Below are positions 22,813 to 32,700 of a stretch of 64,000 nucleotides of DNA, piece after piece. The translations under genes and the position numbers were made by a program. The notes under the pieces were generated by a model. It saw only the letters and a list, made by a program, of their open reading frames with translations. It searched no databases and was not told where the DNA came from. Within the stretch, counting starts at the first letter, position 1. Each line of letters starts with the position of its first letter. Source of the DNA: Notamacropus eugenii (Eukaryota; Chordata; Mammalia; Diprotodontia; Macropodidae); contig NC_092875.1 of assembly GCF_028372415.1 (NCBI RefSeq), positions 29,333,712-29,397,711 on the forward strand. The letters run 5' to 3'.

Positions 22813-23169
22813 AAAATCACTTGTAGTATTACTTTAATGCATTTTCTTGTAGTTTAGGCCCAGTCTTAATCTAACAAAAAGCACCCATGAGTTTCAAGTG
22901 TCTCTATAATAGACTTGCAGATAGGCACCTGCTCCAGGCCAGCAATAAGGTCTATTGGTTTTTATTGTATTATCTGTTTTGTCTTTCGAGAGGGGAAGGA
23001 GCAATCGGGAAATCTCTGGTACTTAAGGAAGATGCTGTTACCCAGTGAGCTAGCAACTGAGTAAATAGAGCAGAACAGCCTTATTCCTTAACTAGCAGAA
23101 GGCCATTCCCTCTGTGGGTGCTCAAAACATATTAATTGAATTAGCAAGGAGAAGGAGTCAAGCAGTTCA
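22813..23169. other. Unclassified intergenic DNA
   Basis: Nothing recognised except short AT-rich words. Confidence 0.35.
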
Positions 23170-23262
23170 AGTCAGAATGAATCATAGAATTTAGGAGTTC
23201 AGAGCAGCTCCAGAAGTCAGATAGTCCAAGCCCCTTAATTGCTGCTTCACAGAGCTCTTATC
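23170..23262 (-). repeat. MIR-like fragment
   Basis: 'Gaatcatagaatttaggagt' and 'cagatagtccaagcccctta' are the 3' end of a reverse MIR-like element. Confidence 0.55.
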
Positions 23263-23343
23263 TGCACACCTCAATCCCTGGTTGTTTTTTTTAGACCAAG
23301 TTCAAGGGACACCTTCTGGAGGAGTCATTTCCTGGTTGCTCTC

Positions 23344-23425
23344 AGGGGTGGGGAACCTGTGGCCTCTAGGCCTTCTGGGTCCTCTGGGTGCTCATGCCCC
23401 TTGTTCCTTTTCCATACAAGGTGAC
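23344..23425 (+). mobile_element. hAT-type MITE, left end only
   Basis: 'Caggggtggggaacctgtgg' with 'cctctaggccttctgggtcc' matches the left terminus of the complete MITE at 25029-25198. The right half is missing. Confidence 0.65.
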
Positions 23426-23439
23426 CTCATGTTGACTTT

Positions 23440-23515
23440 GTGTTATTCATATGTATATATATATGCATATATACACACACATATATACATACATACATAC
23501 ACATACACACCTATA
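23440..23515. repeat. (AT)n/(ACAT)n repeat
   Basis: Alternating ATAT, CATA and ACAC units. Confidence 0.85.
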
Positions 23516-23521
23516 CAGGTG

Positions 23522-23625
23522 CATTTAGAATGTAAGTTCTTTGAGGGCAAGGATTGTTTTGTAAGCCCTGTGATTAGCACAGTGCCTCACACATGGTAGG
23601 AATTTAATAAATGCTTGTTAGAATC
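23522..23625 (+). repeat. L2 LINE 3' end
   Basis: 'Agaatgtaagttctttgagg', 'gcaaggattgttttgtaagc', 'agcacagtgcctcacacatg' and 'gtaggaatttaataaatgct' are the classic L2 3' terminus. Confidence 0.85.
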
Positions 23626-24185
23626 AGAGAATTTTGTACCTGGTAAAGGTATTCTCACCCTTTAGTTTTATAGGGGTAAACTGAAGTCTTAAAGGGGTTA
23701 TAGGGTTTGTCCAAGGTTGCACACAGTATGTCTTTCATACACACAGAATCAGGACTAGAACGCAGGCCCCTTGATTCTGTCATGTTGTCCTTCTAACATT
23801 CAGGAGGTGATGTGGGAAAATAATTATAGGACCGTAGAGTTAGAACTGAGGGAGGGGTCTTAGACTCTGTCTCTGGTTCAGACTCCTCATTGGAAAGAAG
23901 AAATAGGCCCAGAGAGGTGAATTGTCTAATATGTCACACAGTAGACCTGGAACTCAGGTCTCTGACCTCCTAATCCAAACACACTCTTTCTACTATACCA
24001 GGGTGTCTCATTTATTTCATAGTTTATCTCATCTGATCTTAATAACAGCTTCGTATGAAAGTAAGGGCAAGGAGCATTATCCTCATTATTACAGATGGAA
24101 AAACTGACAGGCTTCAGGGACATCAAGTCAGAAAGTGGCAGAGACAGGGTTTGATTTGAACTTGTCTCCTATTCCTAAGCCCAAC
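23626..24185 (-). repeat. Three consecutive reverse MIR-type SINEs
   Basis: Copies at about 23636-23795 ('ggtttgtccaaggttgcaca'), 23825-24005 ('gcccagagaggtgaattgtc', 'ggaactcaggtctctgacct') and 24015-24185 ('ttacagatggaaaaactgac', 'gatttgaacttgtctcctat'). All are on the minus strand and all are old. Confidence 0.75.
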
Positions 24186-24439
24186 CAGTTGGCCCTTTGT
24201 GGGGTTGCCCTTGACGTCCAGACACTTGTAATACCTTTCTGCTATCTGGCTAGCATCTCTGGCATTTAGGACAAAGAAAGCATCTCCATGGAAGCTGCTT
24301 CTGTTTTCTCACCTCCCAAAGTCTGCTTCTGCTCTTACACACTACGTAAAGGTGCTAAGAAACCAGTTGTTCCCAGAATAAGAAGCAGAGAATGGAACTT
24401 CTCTGTCTTGTCCAAGCTTGAATTAGCCAAAAGTTTTAT
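24186..24439. other. Unclassified intergenic DNA
   Basis: No feature seen in this short gap between MIR copies. Confidence 0.35.
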
Positions 24440-24560
24440 GGCAACCCTGAGAACTCTCATTACGCTCATATTACAAGTGTAGAAACTGAGTCATAAAGAG
24501 AGTGGATGATTCATTCAAGGTCACCAAGAGGAGAAGAAGGAAGGCCTGGTTTTCAGCTCT
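24440..24560 (-). repeat. MIR-type SINE fragment
   Basis: 'Attacaagtgtagaaactga', 'attcaaggtcaccaagagg' on the reverse strand. Confidence 0.6.
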
Positions 24561-24674
24561 TTCTTTCACCGTTTCCTCTAGGAGGATGATGTGGTTCTTC
24601 TTCTTGGTTTCCTCCCAGGGACTGTTTCTGGCAAATACAAAAACTGTAGGCTTTTTATTCATAGACTCCATCTA

Positions 24675-24800
24675 ATTTGGAGTCATAGTATCCAAGAATG
24701 TCTGTGGGATCATTAGAAATCATCTGGTCCAACCCCCTTGTTTTACAAATGGGGAAACAAATCTAGAAAGTGTGGATGTCTCAGTGCTACTCAGCATTAA
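24675..24800 (-). repeat. MIR-like fragment
   Basis: 'Atcatctggtccaaccccct', 'tgttttacaaatggggaaac' in reverse. Confidence 0.65.
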
Positions 24801-25028
24801 GTACTCTATTGGAAAAGTGAATATACATATGTTAACAACGGTCATTAAAACCCAATAAAAGCAAATAGATCACTGATTTTTTGGGGGCGGGGAGGAGCTG
24901 GGGAGTCTTAATTTACATTTCATCCATCCCCTCAAATCATAAAAGTCAAAACTGAAGAAGACTTTAGAGGTCCTTTAATTGAACCACCAAGAATGATGGG
25001 ATTTGAAATCGGAAGGCACTTTCTAGAT

Positions 25029-25198
25029 TGGGGTGGGGAACCTGCAGCTCCAGGCCACATGTGGCCTTCTAGGTCCTTGGGTTCAGCCTTTTGACTGAGT
25101 CCAAGTTTTATGGAACAAATCCATTTATTAAGGGGATTTGTTCTGTGAAGCTTGGGATCAAAGGGCTGCACTTGAGGGCGACAGGTTCCTCACCCCTG
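25029..25198. mobile_element. hAT-type MITE with 8-bp target-site duplication
   Basis: A 170-bp foldback element. The left end 'tggggtggggaacctgcag' pairs with the right end 'cgacaggttcctcacccctg', and the interior is itself partly palindromic ('ggaacaaatccatttattaa' against 'ggggatttgttctgtgaag'). It is flanked by exact TTCTAGAT at 25021-25028 and 25199-25206; 8-bp duplications are typical of hAT transposons. Too short to encode a transposase. Confidence 0.88.
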
Positions 25199-25299
25199 TT
25201 CTAGATCAACTAGTGACTAGATGCTAAGTCCTCTCCCACACTCATGTTCACTTGTAGCCCTTGAGGACCAGCGAAAGGAAGTAACTGGACAAACTGCAT

Positions 25300-25455
25300 T
25301 GCACGGAGAATGAAATAAACAGTATGGTGCAGCGGATAGGGCACTGGACACTTTGCGATCCTAAGCAAGTCACGTTCCCTTGTGGGCCTCAGTTTCCTCA
25401 TTTATCTACGTAAAATGAGGGGGTGGGACTAGATGGTCCCTTCTGGTCCTAAATC
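25300..25455 (+). repeat. MIR-type SINE
   Basis: 'Ggtgcagcggatagggcact', 'cctaagcaagtcacgttccc', 'cctcagtttcctcatttatc' and 'gggactagatggtcccttct' are present; the middle of the head has lost about 25 bp. Confidence 0.8.
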
Positions 25456-25467
25456 TAGGACCCGACA

Positions 25468-25560
25468 CAATCAATCAATCAGTATTTATTAAGCCCCTAT
25501 GACCTAGGTACTGGGACTAAAAAACCAAAGAGGAATCCCTGCCACCAAGGAAAAAACCCT
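25468..25560 (+). repeat. Family X head
   Basis: 'Tcaatcagtatttattaagc', 'cccctatgacctaggtactg' and 'ccctgccaccaagg'. It is cut short just outside the CpG island. Confidence 0.65.
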
Positions 25561-25574
25561 CTAAAATGAGAATG

Positions 25575-25735
25575 TAGAGGTCGATTTGGAAGAGGACCTC
25601 TGGGACCATCCAGTCCACTGCGATGGTTTTACAGGCGGGGAAACTGAGGCCGGGGAGATGAAGTCACTTGCCCCTGCAGTATTCCGGGGGCCGAGGCGGG
25701 ATTCTCACCCAAGCCCTCGGACTACATCCTGGCCC
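25575..25735 (-). repeat. MIR-type SINE inside the CpG-island edge
   Basis: In reverse: 'gaccatccagtccactgcga', 'ttttacaggcggggaaactg', 'agtcacttgcccctgcagta' and 'gaggcgggattctcacccaa'. Unlike other copies in the window it is GC-rich and keeps several CpGs, as expected if the flank of the promoter is unmethylated in the germ line. Confidence 0.75.
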
Positions 25736-25861
25736 AGCGGGGCGCGGGGGGGACGGGGAGGCAGGCGCTCCCGGGCCCCAGGACAGCTCAGCCCGGACTA
25801 GCCGCGAGCGGAGCCCGGCCAGCTCCAGCTCCAGCCCGGCTGCGGGCTAGCTCTCCTCCCC

Positions 25862-25990
25862 CTCTCCTCTCCGCCCCTCCCCCCTCCCCCCTCCCGCCTC
25901 CGCCCCGCCCCTCGCACCGCCCACGTGACGCCGCGCCGCCCAATGGCCGGGCGAGTCCCGCGGTCGGCGGCCGCCATTGCTGTCAGAGGC
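25862..25990 (+). promoter_or_regulatory. MED13L: MED13L core promoter (TATA-less)
   Basis: A compact set of elements: GC boxes (for example 'gccccgccc' at 25902-25910), a CACGTGAC E-box at 25922-25929 (USF/MYC-type), a CCAATGG NF-Y-type box at 25940-25946, and 'gccgccatt' at 25970-25978, which resembles the reverse YY1 core. No TATA box is visible. Transcription probably starts just downstream, around 25975-26010, possibly at several sites. The exact start is inference; only the motifs are seen. Confidence 0.65.
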
Positions 25991-26052
25991 GAGAGAGCCA
26001 GCGAGCCCGGGGAGGAGGGAGGAGGAGGCGGCGGCGGAGCCCGAGCCTGATT

Positions 26053-26082
26053 GGGGAGGAGGGAGGGAGGGGGGTGGGGGGA
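26053..26082 (+). promoter_or_regulatory. G-quadruplex-capable run in the leader
   Basis: Four or more G-runs of three to six, separated by single A or T bases, on the sense strand. Very short loops favour a stable quadruplex in DNA or RNA. This is a sequence prediction only. Confidence 0.6.
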
Positions 26083-26483
26083 GGAAGAGGAAGGAGGGGA
26101 CGGTGCCGCCGCCGCTGCTGCTGCTGCCGCTGCTGGTGCTGCTGCTGCCGCTGCGGCTTCCCGGCGGCACCCCTGGCGAGTCGGCGGCGGCGGAGGACGA
26201 GGAGGGCGAGGCGGCGGCGGCGGAGGCGGACGCCCGCGAGCACGGCCCGGTTGGCGGCGACGGCGACGGCGGGGCGGCTCGCCTCCTCTCTCACTCCAGT
26301 CCGAGCCTGAGCCTCAGCCTGAGCCTCAGCCTCGCGCTCGCCCCCGCGCGCCCCCCGCGCGCGCCCGCGGCCCTCGGCGCGCCCCCCCGCGCGCCCCCGC
26401 CGCCCTCCTCCCCCTCGCCCCTCCCCTCCCCTCCGCTCCGCTCGCTCGCCTCGCGCTGGGATTCCGTGACTGGAAATAAACAA

Positions 26484-26507
26484 GGCGGCGGCGGCGGCGG
26501 CGGCGGG
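26484..26507 (+). repeat. (GGC)n triplet run in the leader
   Basis: About seven pure GGC units followed by a G-run, directly after 'aaataaacaag'. It lies in the likely transcribed leader. Confidence 0.9.
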
Positions 26508-26997
26508 GGCTGGGGCCGGGGATCCGCCTCGGGGGCGGCCGAGCGCAGCCGGCCCCGCGCAGCGCAGCCAGCCCCGGGAGGGGGCCGGGCCGGCCGGGCG
26601 GGCGGGCGGGCGGACAGCGCCCCCCTGCAGCCGCAGCAGCAGCAGCCGCCGCGGCGGCTCCGCTCCGGCTCCGGCTCCGGCCACGGCCACCCGCGCCTCC
26701 GCCTCCGCCGGCCCGGCCGAGGCCCGGGCGTCCCGCGCACCAGCCTCGGCCCGCGCCCCCGCGGGCGCTGAGCCCCCGCGGAGCCCCGCGCGCCGTGGGA
26801 TCGGCCCCCCGGGAGGCCGGAGCCGCCGCCGCCGCCCCGCCGCCCCGCCCCGGGAGCCGCCGGGACCGCGACGGGAGCCCCCCGCAGCCGCGGCCGCCGC
26901 CTCGCCGCCCTCGCCCTCGCCCTCGGAGCCCTCGGAGCCCGCGGCCGCCGCCGCGCCGCCGCCCGCCCGGCCGGGGCTGCTCGGGGCTCGGCCAGAC

Positions 26998-27036
26998 ATG
27001 CCCCGCTGTGGCGGCCGGGCTCGGGGAGGATCATGA
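26998..27036 (+). CDS. Upstream ORF overlapping the MED13L start codon
   Basis: ATG at 26998 opens a 12-codon ORF encoding [12 protein letters not shown], ending at TGA 27034-27036. The stop overlaps the MED13L ATG (27033-27035) as ATGA. Its start context has G at -3 and C at +4 (moderate); the MED13L ATG has A at -3 (good). It is the only upstream ATG in the leader. A ribosome that translates it would terminate exactly at the main start, an arrangement that can allow or limit re-initiation. Translation is not proven. Confidence 0.55.
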   Translation: MPRCGGRARGGS

Positions 27037-27104
27037 CTGCGGCGGCGAACTGGGTGGCGAACGGGGCGAGCCTGGAGGACTGCCACTCCAACCTCTTCTC
27101 GCTG
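27033..27104 (+). CDS. MED13L: MED13L coding exon 1 (partial gene)
   Basis: Encodes the first 24 residues, beginning [17 protein letters not shown] and ending SNLFSL, then an in-phase (phase 0) GTGAGT donor. This is the N-terminus of MED13L as I know it; the paralogue MED13 begins [15 protein letters not shown], so the TAAANWVA start separates the two. MED13L is a large (about 2,200-residue) nuclear subunit of the Mediator kinase module with CDK8/CDK19, cyclin C and MED12. It links that module to core Mediator and so modulates RNA polymerase II transcription. Only exon 1 lies here; the remaining exons would be beyond 64000. Haploinsufficiency of the human gene causes a developmental disorder (established knowledge). 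The start is supported by the family N-terminus, and it is preceded by a short uORF. Confidence 0.94.
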
Positions 27105-27110
27105 GTGAGT
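27105..27110 (+). promoter_or_regulatory. MED13L: MED13L intron 1 splice donor
   Basis: CTG|GTGAGT is a close match to the vertebrate donor consensus, and it falls at the position expected from the family's exon 1 (24 codons, phase 0). Confidence 0.93.
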
Positions 27111-27699
27111 CGGGGTCCGAGGGGGCTTCCCTGGGACGGCTGCGGGGTTCGTCCCGCCGTGTAGAGCGCTGGCCGGGAGCGTGTCCGCCCGTGGATCCGC
27201 CCGTGGATCCGACTGCCCGGGTCCGGGCCACCCCCTCCGGGCGGACCTTGCCTTGCCTTGCCTGCTGTTCCCCCTTTTCTTGATCATTTCTTCTTCTCCA
27301 CGCACAGCCGTCCCCCGTGCCCAGGATGGGCAGCTTTTTTTCCGCTTCCTTTTCTGCCACGCGTGTGTGTGAGTGAGTGTGGATGTTCCTGCCCGAGTGG
27401 CTTCGCAGTTTTCAGCGCAAACACTTGGTTTGAGCGTGGTGGTGTCGGGAGGGATAGCCTGGGAGCGAGCCCCGGCCGTGTAAACACGGACAGCTGGCTC
27501 GGGGTGCCTCCTCCTCCCGGCCGGGTCCGAGAGCGGGGGAGCCCCCTCCCCCTCCCCTGCCCCCTCCCCCTGCTTCGGAAGCGCTGCCCCCCAGCCCCAG
27601 CCCCGCCGGGGCCGCCGCCGTGCCCTCCGGGCGCTGGGTGACACGCTTTTATCCTCCTCCTCCTCCTCCGGTGATCGACAACTTTTACTTGGAATTCCA

Positions 27700-30600
27700 A
27701 TGGCTCGGCTTATTCTGGGAATGGGGATGGAGTCGATTGTTCTCCTTGCACCGGGCCCGGGACCGGAACATTCAATTAATCCAAATAAGAACGCGCAGCG
27801 CGGCAGCGCTGTCCCCTGGCTTGTGGTGCCAGGGTGGCAAATGCCATCTGTGCCTCCTGGAGTCGCGTCCCGAAGCCTTGGAGCTCGCAGCTAGGCTCGG
27901 ATCGCCGAGCGCGGCTCTCAGTGGGTGCTTTGTGCCTGGGTGCGTGTGGTGCCAGCCTAGATTTGTTTAAGTATTGGAGAAAAGCTCTGTAAACAGCTGA
28001 GGAGGCAGCGCTTAATTGTGGAGTTAGCTGAACACTGGATTTCACGGATGTTTTTAGAAAGCTCACTTTAAGTTGGGCAGTTTCTGCACACATTTTTTGG
28101 AAGTCCTCCTGTGACCTGTGTGCTGCTGGTAGAAGCATCATCTCTTCTTCATCCTTCTTTACTCTGGATAAATAATGTAGTGTTTAGGATGTAATTAGTT
28201 ACATTTAACTGTGGGTAGCATAGATTTTTTTGTGAGCCTCTAAGCTGAGAAATGTACATTCTGATCAGCCTGTTCAGAAGAAGGTGCTATTTTGTTTTGA
28301 AATGACAGTTTGTAAATGTGTCTCCAAATCTACACAAACAACTTCTCCAGGTAAAGTGTCTCTTTAAATGTAGAGAATCATTAGCACCATAGTCATATTA
28401 ATTTTCAAAAAATGTTCAGTTCTTATTCTGATACTTAAATTAAAAATTGCATTTGTAAGAAATTGTTATGAAAGCTGGATTCAATGTTAATTCCTGTTCT
28501 TAGAATTACATATTAATATAGCTTTCTAAAGTAGTGTGTTAAGTAACCCAGAAAATGAAGGTGATGATTGACAGGAATATACACCTCCTTTCTCTTCTCT
28601 CCCCCCCTTCGTATTTATTAGCGTCAGTCAGGTAGAGACCTACATAGATTAGTAAATTAATTAAGTGGGAATTCAAATGTTTTGGTTTAGTTAACTGGTG
28701 ACCACATTGACCCATTTACAGGTATTTAAACTAGCCCAGTAGACCAGTGTCAGTGATCACACAAACTACCATGTGTCATGCTGACTGGTTACAGCTTTTG
28801 TTTGTGGTGGATTTACAGTGTTACATTGTGTTTTTCTAACGTGGACCATGTTGATGCTGACCAATTTTAAAATTGGTATGATCACTAGGATACAGCTCAT
28901 TTTCTGTATTTTATAACTTACTCTTTTAAAAAGCCTGATGGAGGAATGATAGTAGCTGAAATTATACTGAAGTGCTTGAGAGATATTTTATATAAAACTC
29001 TGCAATCTTGCAGACTTGAGTACTTTGCTGTGATGATGGCAGCTGACCAAGAGTGTATATGTGCTCTCCACACTTATCAGGCTTCTTAAAGTTCTTTTAA
29101 AAAAATTAAATAGTTTCTATTGCAGTAGAACCTTTGAAATATAAAAATATACTAAATTAATAAGGTTTATTGCCATATTTCTCTGTGTAGAGAGGGATTG
29201 GAATGAATGTCAAAGCTCTTTAGAAAATAATTAAATTAATTATGTGGTAAAGTTTTTTGATTCTAAAAGTAGAATCTCTAATTGAATTCAGTCTAATTGG
29301 ATCCTTTATATGTTATTGGTTAATAGTAGTGTAAACATAATGTCTCTACACAATGTTTCTAAAGATTGCTAATACATCACACAATCTGTGGACTGAACTT
29401 TGAATTTTCATATGCCCCAAATAAAACTTCTCTGATTGACTATAAAACATATAAAGTGTGCTTCATCTTTGGGGCAATGTGATTTTTGAATCGTGTTTTG
29501 GATCTAAGATTTGTGCATGTCATCAAATCACTGTAGTTCATACGGAAACACAAACCAGAGATTAGAGAGTTAAGATTCTACATTGTAGTATCAACCCGCC
29601 CACTCTGCATTAACTATAGGTGTTCATTATGCTTTAGCAAAAGTTTATTATGCAATGTGGGTGGATTAGGGCTGCTACTAGCATTTTAAGGATTTTATTT
29701 TCTGATTGTCATGTTCCAACATGTTACAGTGCATCCGAATTCTTAGATTCCTGTCTCTACTTCCTTGGTATTATTTTCTGTATTAAAAAACACAGCTATC
29801 TATTTGATCAGGGTTGTAGCCATGTGTGTTTCTCACAGACTGTGCTGTGAGATTTGTAGCTACTGCATGAAGTTCATGCTTGACTGTGCCTTTGTGACCC
29901 AAATAGTTTTCTCATGTGGTCCATCACATTTCTGGGTGAGGATGATAACTCACTTATCATAGGTTGAGATTCACTTATCTGTGTGAAAGCTGTGCCTTTG
30001 GTGAGTGTAACAATTTATGCTTAGGTTGTATGAATGTGTATCCTTGGACAAGCTCAATTTAGAGTTTCCAGACCTAAGAGCTGAAGTGCATTTTTAGTTT
30101 TGTTTTACATTGCACCAATATGGAGAATAGTGATTGTATCTGTAGAGTCAAGTGTATGCTCTTTTGCGACGTTCAGAGTGATGTAATTCTTAGGTAGGTA
30201 CTACACCACACACTGAGATTGTTGTTTGCTTCCAATCTAAATATGAGTATATGGGGAACTCAGACTCTTCTTTCCACAGTGACTAGAAGACACATTTCTC
30301 ATTGAGATTCATTAATTCTCTTTTTGAAACTTTTATAAAAATCTGTTGACCCCATGCCTATTTTTATTTTTTTTTAATTAAAGGAAGATAGTTTACATCA
30401 TTCTTACAAATTTTACACATTCCTTTGAACCAGATATGTTATCTCAAATGAGTTTGGGGAAAAGGGAATGTGTTCTGTAATTTTATGTTGACCAGGCATA
30501 TTTTATTCACATTCAAGTGCACATTTGCTGCAGTATTTAATTTTGATCTTTACTTTATAAATTTTAATTCCATATTAGTCTGTTCACCTTCATGCAAACA

Positions 30601-30929
30601 TTCCTAATTTGCTAATGCCTGTTTTCTATTTAGCATTTTGTTGTGGTAGTTCATAGTGTTATACTGTTTGTATATTTTTAATAGCAATAATTGCCGCCCA
30701 ATAAGAGTACTATATTAACCTCCAATTGCTAGTAAATATTTTTAAGTACATAATAGACAGCAATTTAACAGGCATGGTGTAGCAGTTTACTGGACCATTT
30801 TAAAGAGCCATTTGTACGTGTGACGAGTTCTTAATTTAAAGAGAACATACTATATACAGAAACCCATATGTTGGTAGTACAGAATATTGAGCTGTATTGT
30901 TATTTGGAAATATTTATTGAAAGAGCATT
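27700..30929. other. Repeat-poor 5' segment of intron 1
   Basis: AT-rich sequence in which I recognise no SINE, LINE, LTR or DNA transposon over more than 3 kb, in contrast to the 25 kb upstream. It contains many homeodomain-like TAAT words but no coding signal. Long repeat-free stretches near developmental regulators often hold conserved enhancers; whether this one does is inference. Confidence 0.6.
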
Positions 30930-30962
<33 letters not shown>

Positions 30963-30970
30963 GTGTGTGT

Positions 30971-31055
<85 letters not shown>

Positions 31056-31080
31056 GGAGAGGGAGAGAGAGAGAGAAAGA
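30930..31080 (+). repeat. Compound (GT)n(GA)n microsatellite
   Basis: About 115 bp of GT with TATA/TATG interruptions changes directly into about 36 bp of GA/GGGA. The order and orientation match the compound repeat at 217-386. Confidence 0.96.
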
Positions 31081-32599
31081 TCTGGTGGTAAGGAGCTATT
31101 ACTATCTGGGATGTTTTTATTTGTCTATCTTCAGATAAACTCTACAAATTCTTACTTGACTATCTTGAAAAATCTCTTCTTTTGATATTATTTCAAACTT
31201 TCATAAATATATATTATAGTAAATTATGGTAGATAAATATAATCTGCCATGATCTACTTGGTACAGAAAACACTCATCAGTTTTGTTCATTGATTTGCTA
31301 ATTGATTACACTTTAAAACAATGTAAATTAAAGGATATATACCAGAGTACTTTAAAGATTATTGTCTCTCCTCCAGTCTTAATTAGATTATTAACACATA
31401 AGATGTGCATTAAAGTGTGCTGTCTTTATAAGAGGAATCTCATTGCTTTCTTTCTCAAGTGTACCAATTGAGATTAAAAGCTTAGTTTTGTACTGTGTAT
31501 TCTTGTAAGCATCTTTATCATTATAGTTATTTTTTTAAAAAAGCGTCCTGTCATTTTATCTCTAAAAGTTCACGATTCCAAGATTGAATAGTTTCTAAAA
31601 CAATTTTTTGAGGGGGTGGGGGTGAGGTAGTGGAAAATATTACTTAACATTCCTTACCTTTAAGCTATTTGTGGTATGGATTTCTTTTTCTGGAGGTGGG
31701 TGGCCTACTTATCTCACAGAACACAGCCAATGGGAAAGGAGATCAAGTGAAGCTTGTGCATTTCGGTCATGGTTGAAGCCTTCACTGCATCTGTTTCTTA
31801 GAAATGCTGGAGAAGGGTCTCTGGCACATCGCTGTCTTGGTGCTGATCGTTTGTTTAAAGTGTGGCGTAGATGCAAAGCTGTTTTCTCAACTGTTTGCCC
31901 TGTGTGGTGTTCCTTCAGCAGCATTTCCACTTGACCATTGTATAAACATTCCTATTTTCGGAAATTACATTTACTGTGCTACAGTGAGGTAATCATGTAG
32001 CCTTAAAAAACGTGCCTCTGGGATATTGTTAAATGGATACATTTGTTTCCTATAATTTGCTGGAGATTTAAAAAACTAATGAATCTAAAAATATTTGTAA
32101 TATGCTTTTAGAATTTAGAAAAATGTTCTTAGGGTTTTAAAGTTGTTTGACTTCACAATAACATTCCCATGATGTTCTGAATGAGAGTCCATTTTTTTGA
32201 CTGTTATTTAGAGTACTTTTATGTTGATGGGGAAAGCTTCTTAATTATGGAAGGAAGAGCCTTTTACATTCATCTTTGTTGATATTAGCTTCAAATAAAG
32301 GTAATGAGACAGTTTGCATCTCTGAAATGTGTGCAATTTTGGTTTTGTACACTGGCATCTGGGTGTCAGCTTACTTAGCTGTCGTTGCTTTGGAAGGCAT
32401 AATTCAGTTTAAACTATGCCGCATAATTGCTTATGGGCTTTTATACGAATAGAACATATACTTATGACTTCTACTTTTAGAAGAAGTTAGAGTAATTTTT
32501 AATAATTTCATAATTGTTTAGCAAAGCAATAATACAGAAATTATGCAAAGTAATAGTTCATTTAAACGCAGGGAATGGGTCTTTTAGCATACCTAGAAT

Positions 32600-32700
32600 G
32601 TCAAAACTTGAAGAGGTCGATCTAATCCAGGACCTTCAATACTGAGTTTGCAGGGGGTGGGAAACTGAGATCTAGAGGGGATCATGTGATCTCTCCTTAC
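32600..32700 (-). repeat. MIR-like fragment
   Basis: 'Agaatgtcaaaacttgaaga', 'gtgggaaactgagatctaga' in reverse; badly decayed. Confidence 0.5.

Larger units (their letters stand above)
25990..27032 (+). other. MED13L: MED13L 5' leader (approximate start)
   Basis: About 1 kb of extremely GC-rich leader if transcription starts near the E-box/CCAAT cluster; a start further downstream would shorten it. It holds a G-run-rich segment (26053-26082), GCCTGA/GCCTCA hexamers (about 26303-26333), a short AT-rich window (26461-26483) and a GGC triplet run (26484-26507). The only ATG in it is at 26998. An in-frame stop (TGA at 26769) lies upstream of the MED13L start, and the frame is open from there to the ATG, but no in-frame ATG exists in that stretch. 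Confidence 0.6.
25640..27680. promoter_or_regulatory. MED13L: CpG island of MED13L
   Basis: About 2 kb of very GC-rich DNA with CpG at roughly its expected frequency, in sharp contrast to the AT-rich, CpG-poor flanks. It covers the promoter, the whole leader, coding exon 1 and the first ~570 bp of intron 1. The long ORFs on both strands inside it come from high GC and lack of stops, not from extra genes. Confidence 0.95.

Noticed and set aside
25977..26771. 264-codon plus-strand ORF in the MED13L leader
   Set aside because: It has no ATG (it opens at TTG), is made of Pro/Ser/Gly/Arg runs, and ends at the TGA at 26769. It is in frame with MED13L but separated from it by that stop.
26795..27283. 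162-codon plus-strand ORF overlapping exon 1
   Set aside because: Different frame from MED13L, begins at a non-ATG codon, reads through the splice donor into intron, and is compositionally biased.
25983..27644. 553-codon minus-strand ORF across the CpG island
   Set aside because: Low-complexity Arg/Gly/Ala/Pro translation of very GC-rich DNA that lacks stops. It runs antisense through the MED13L promoter, leader and exon, and shows no domain.
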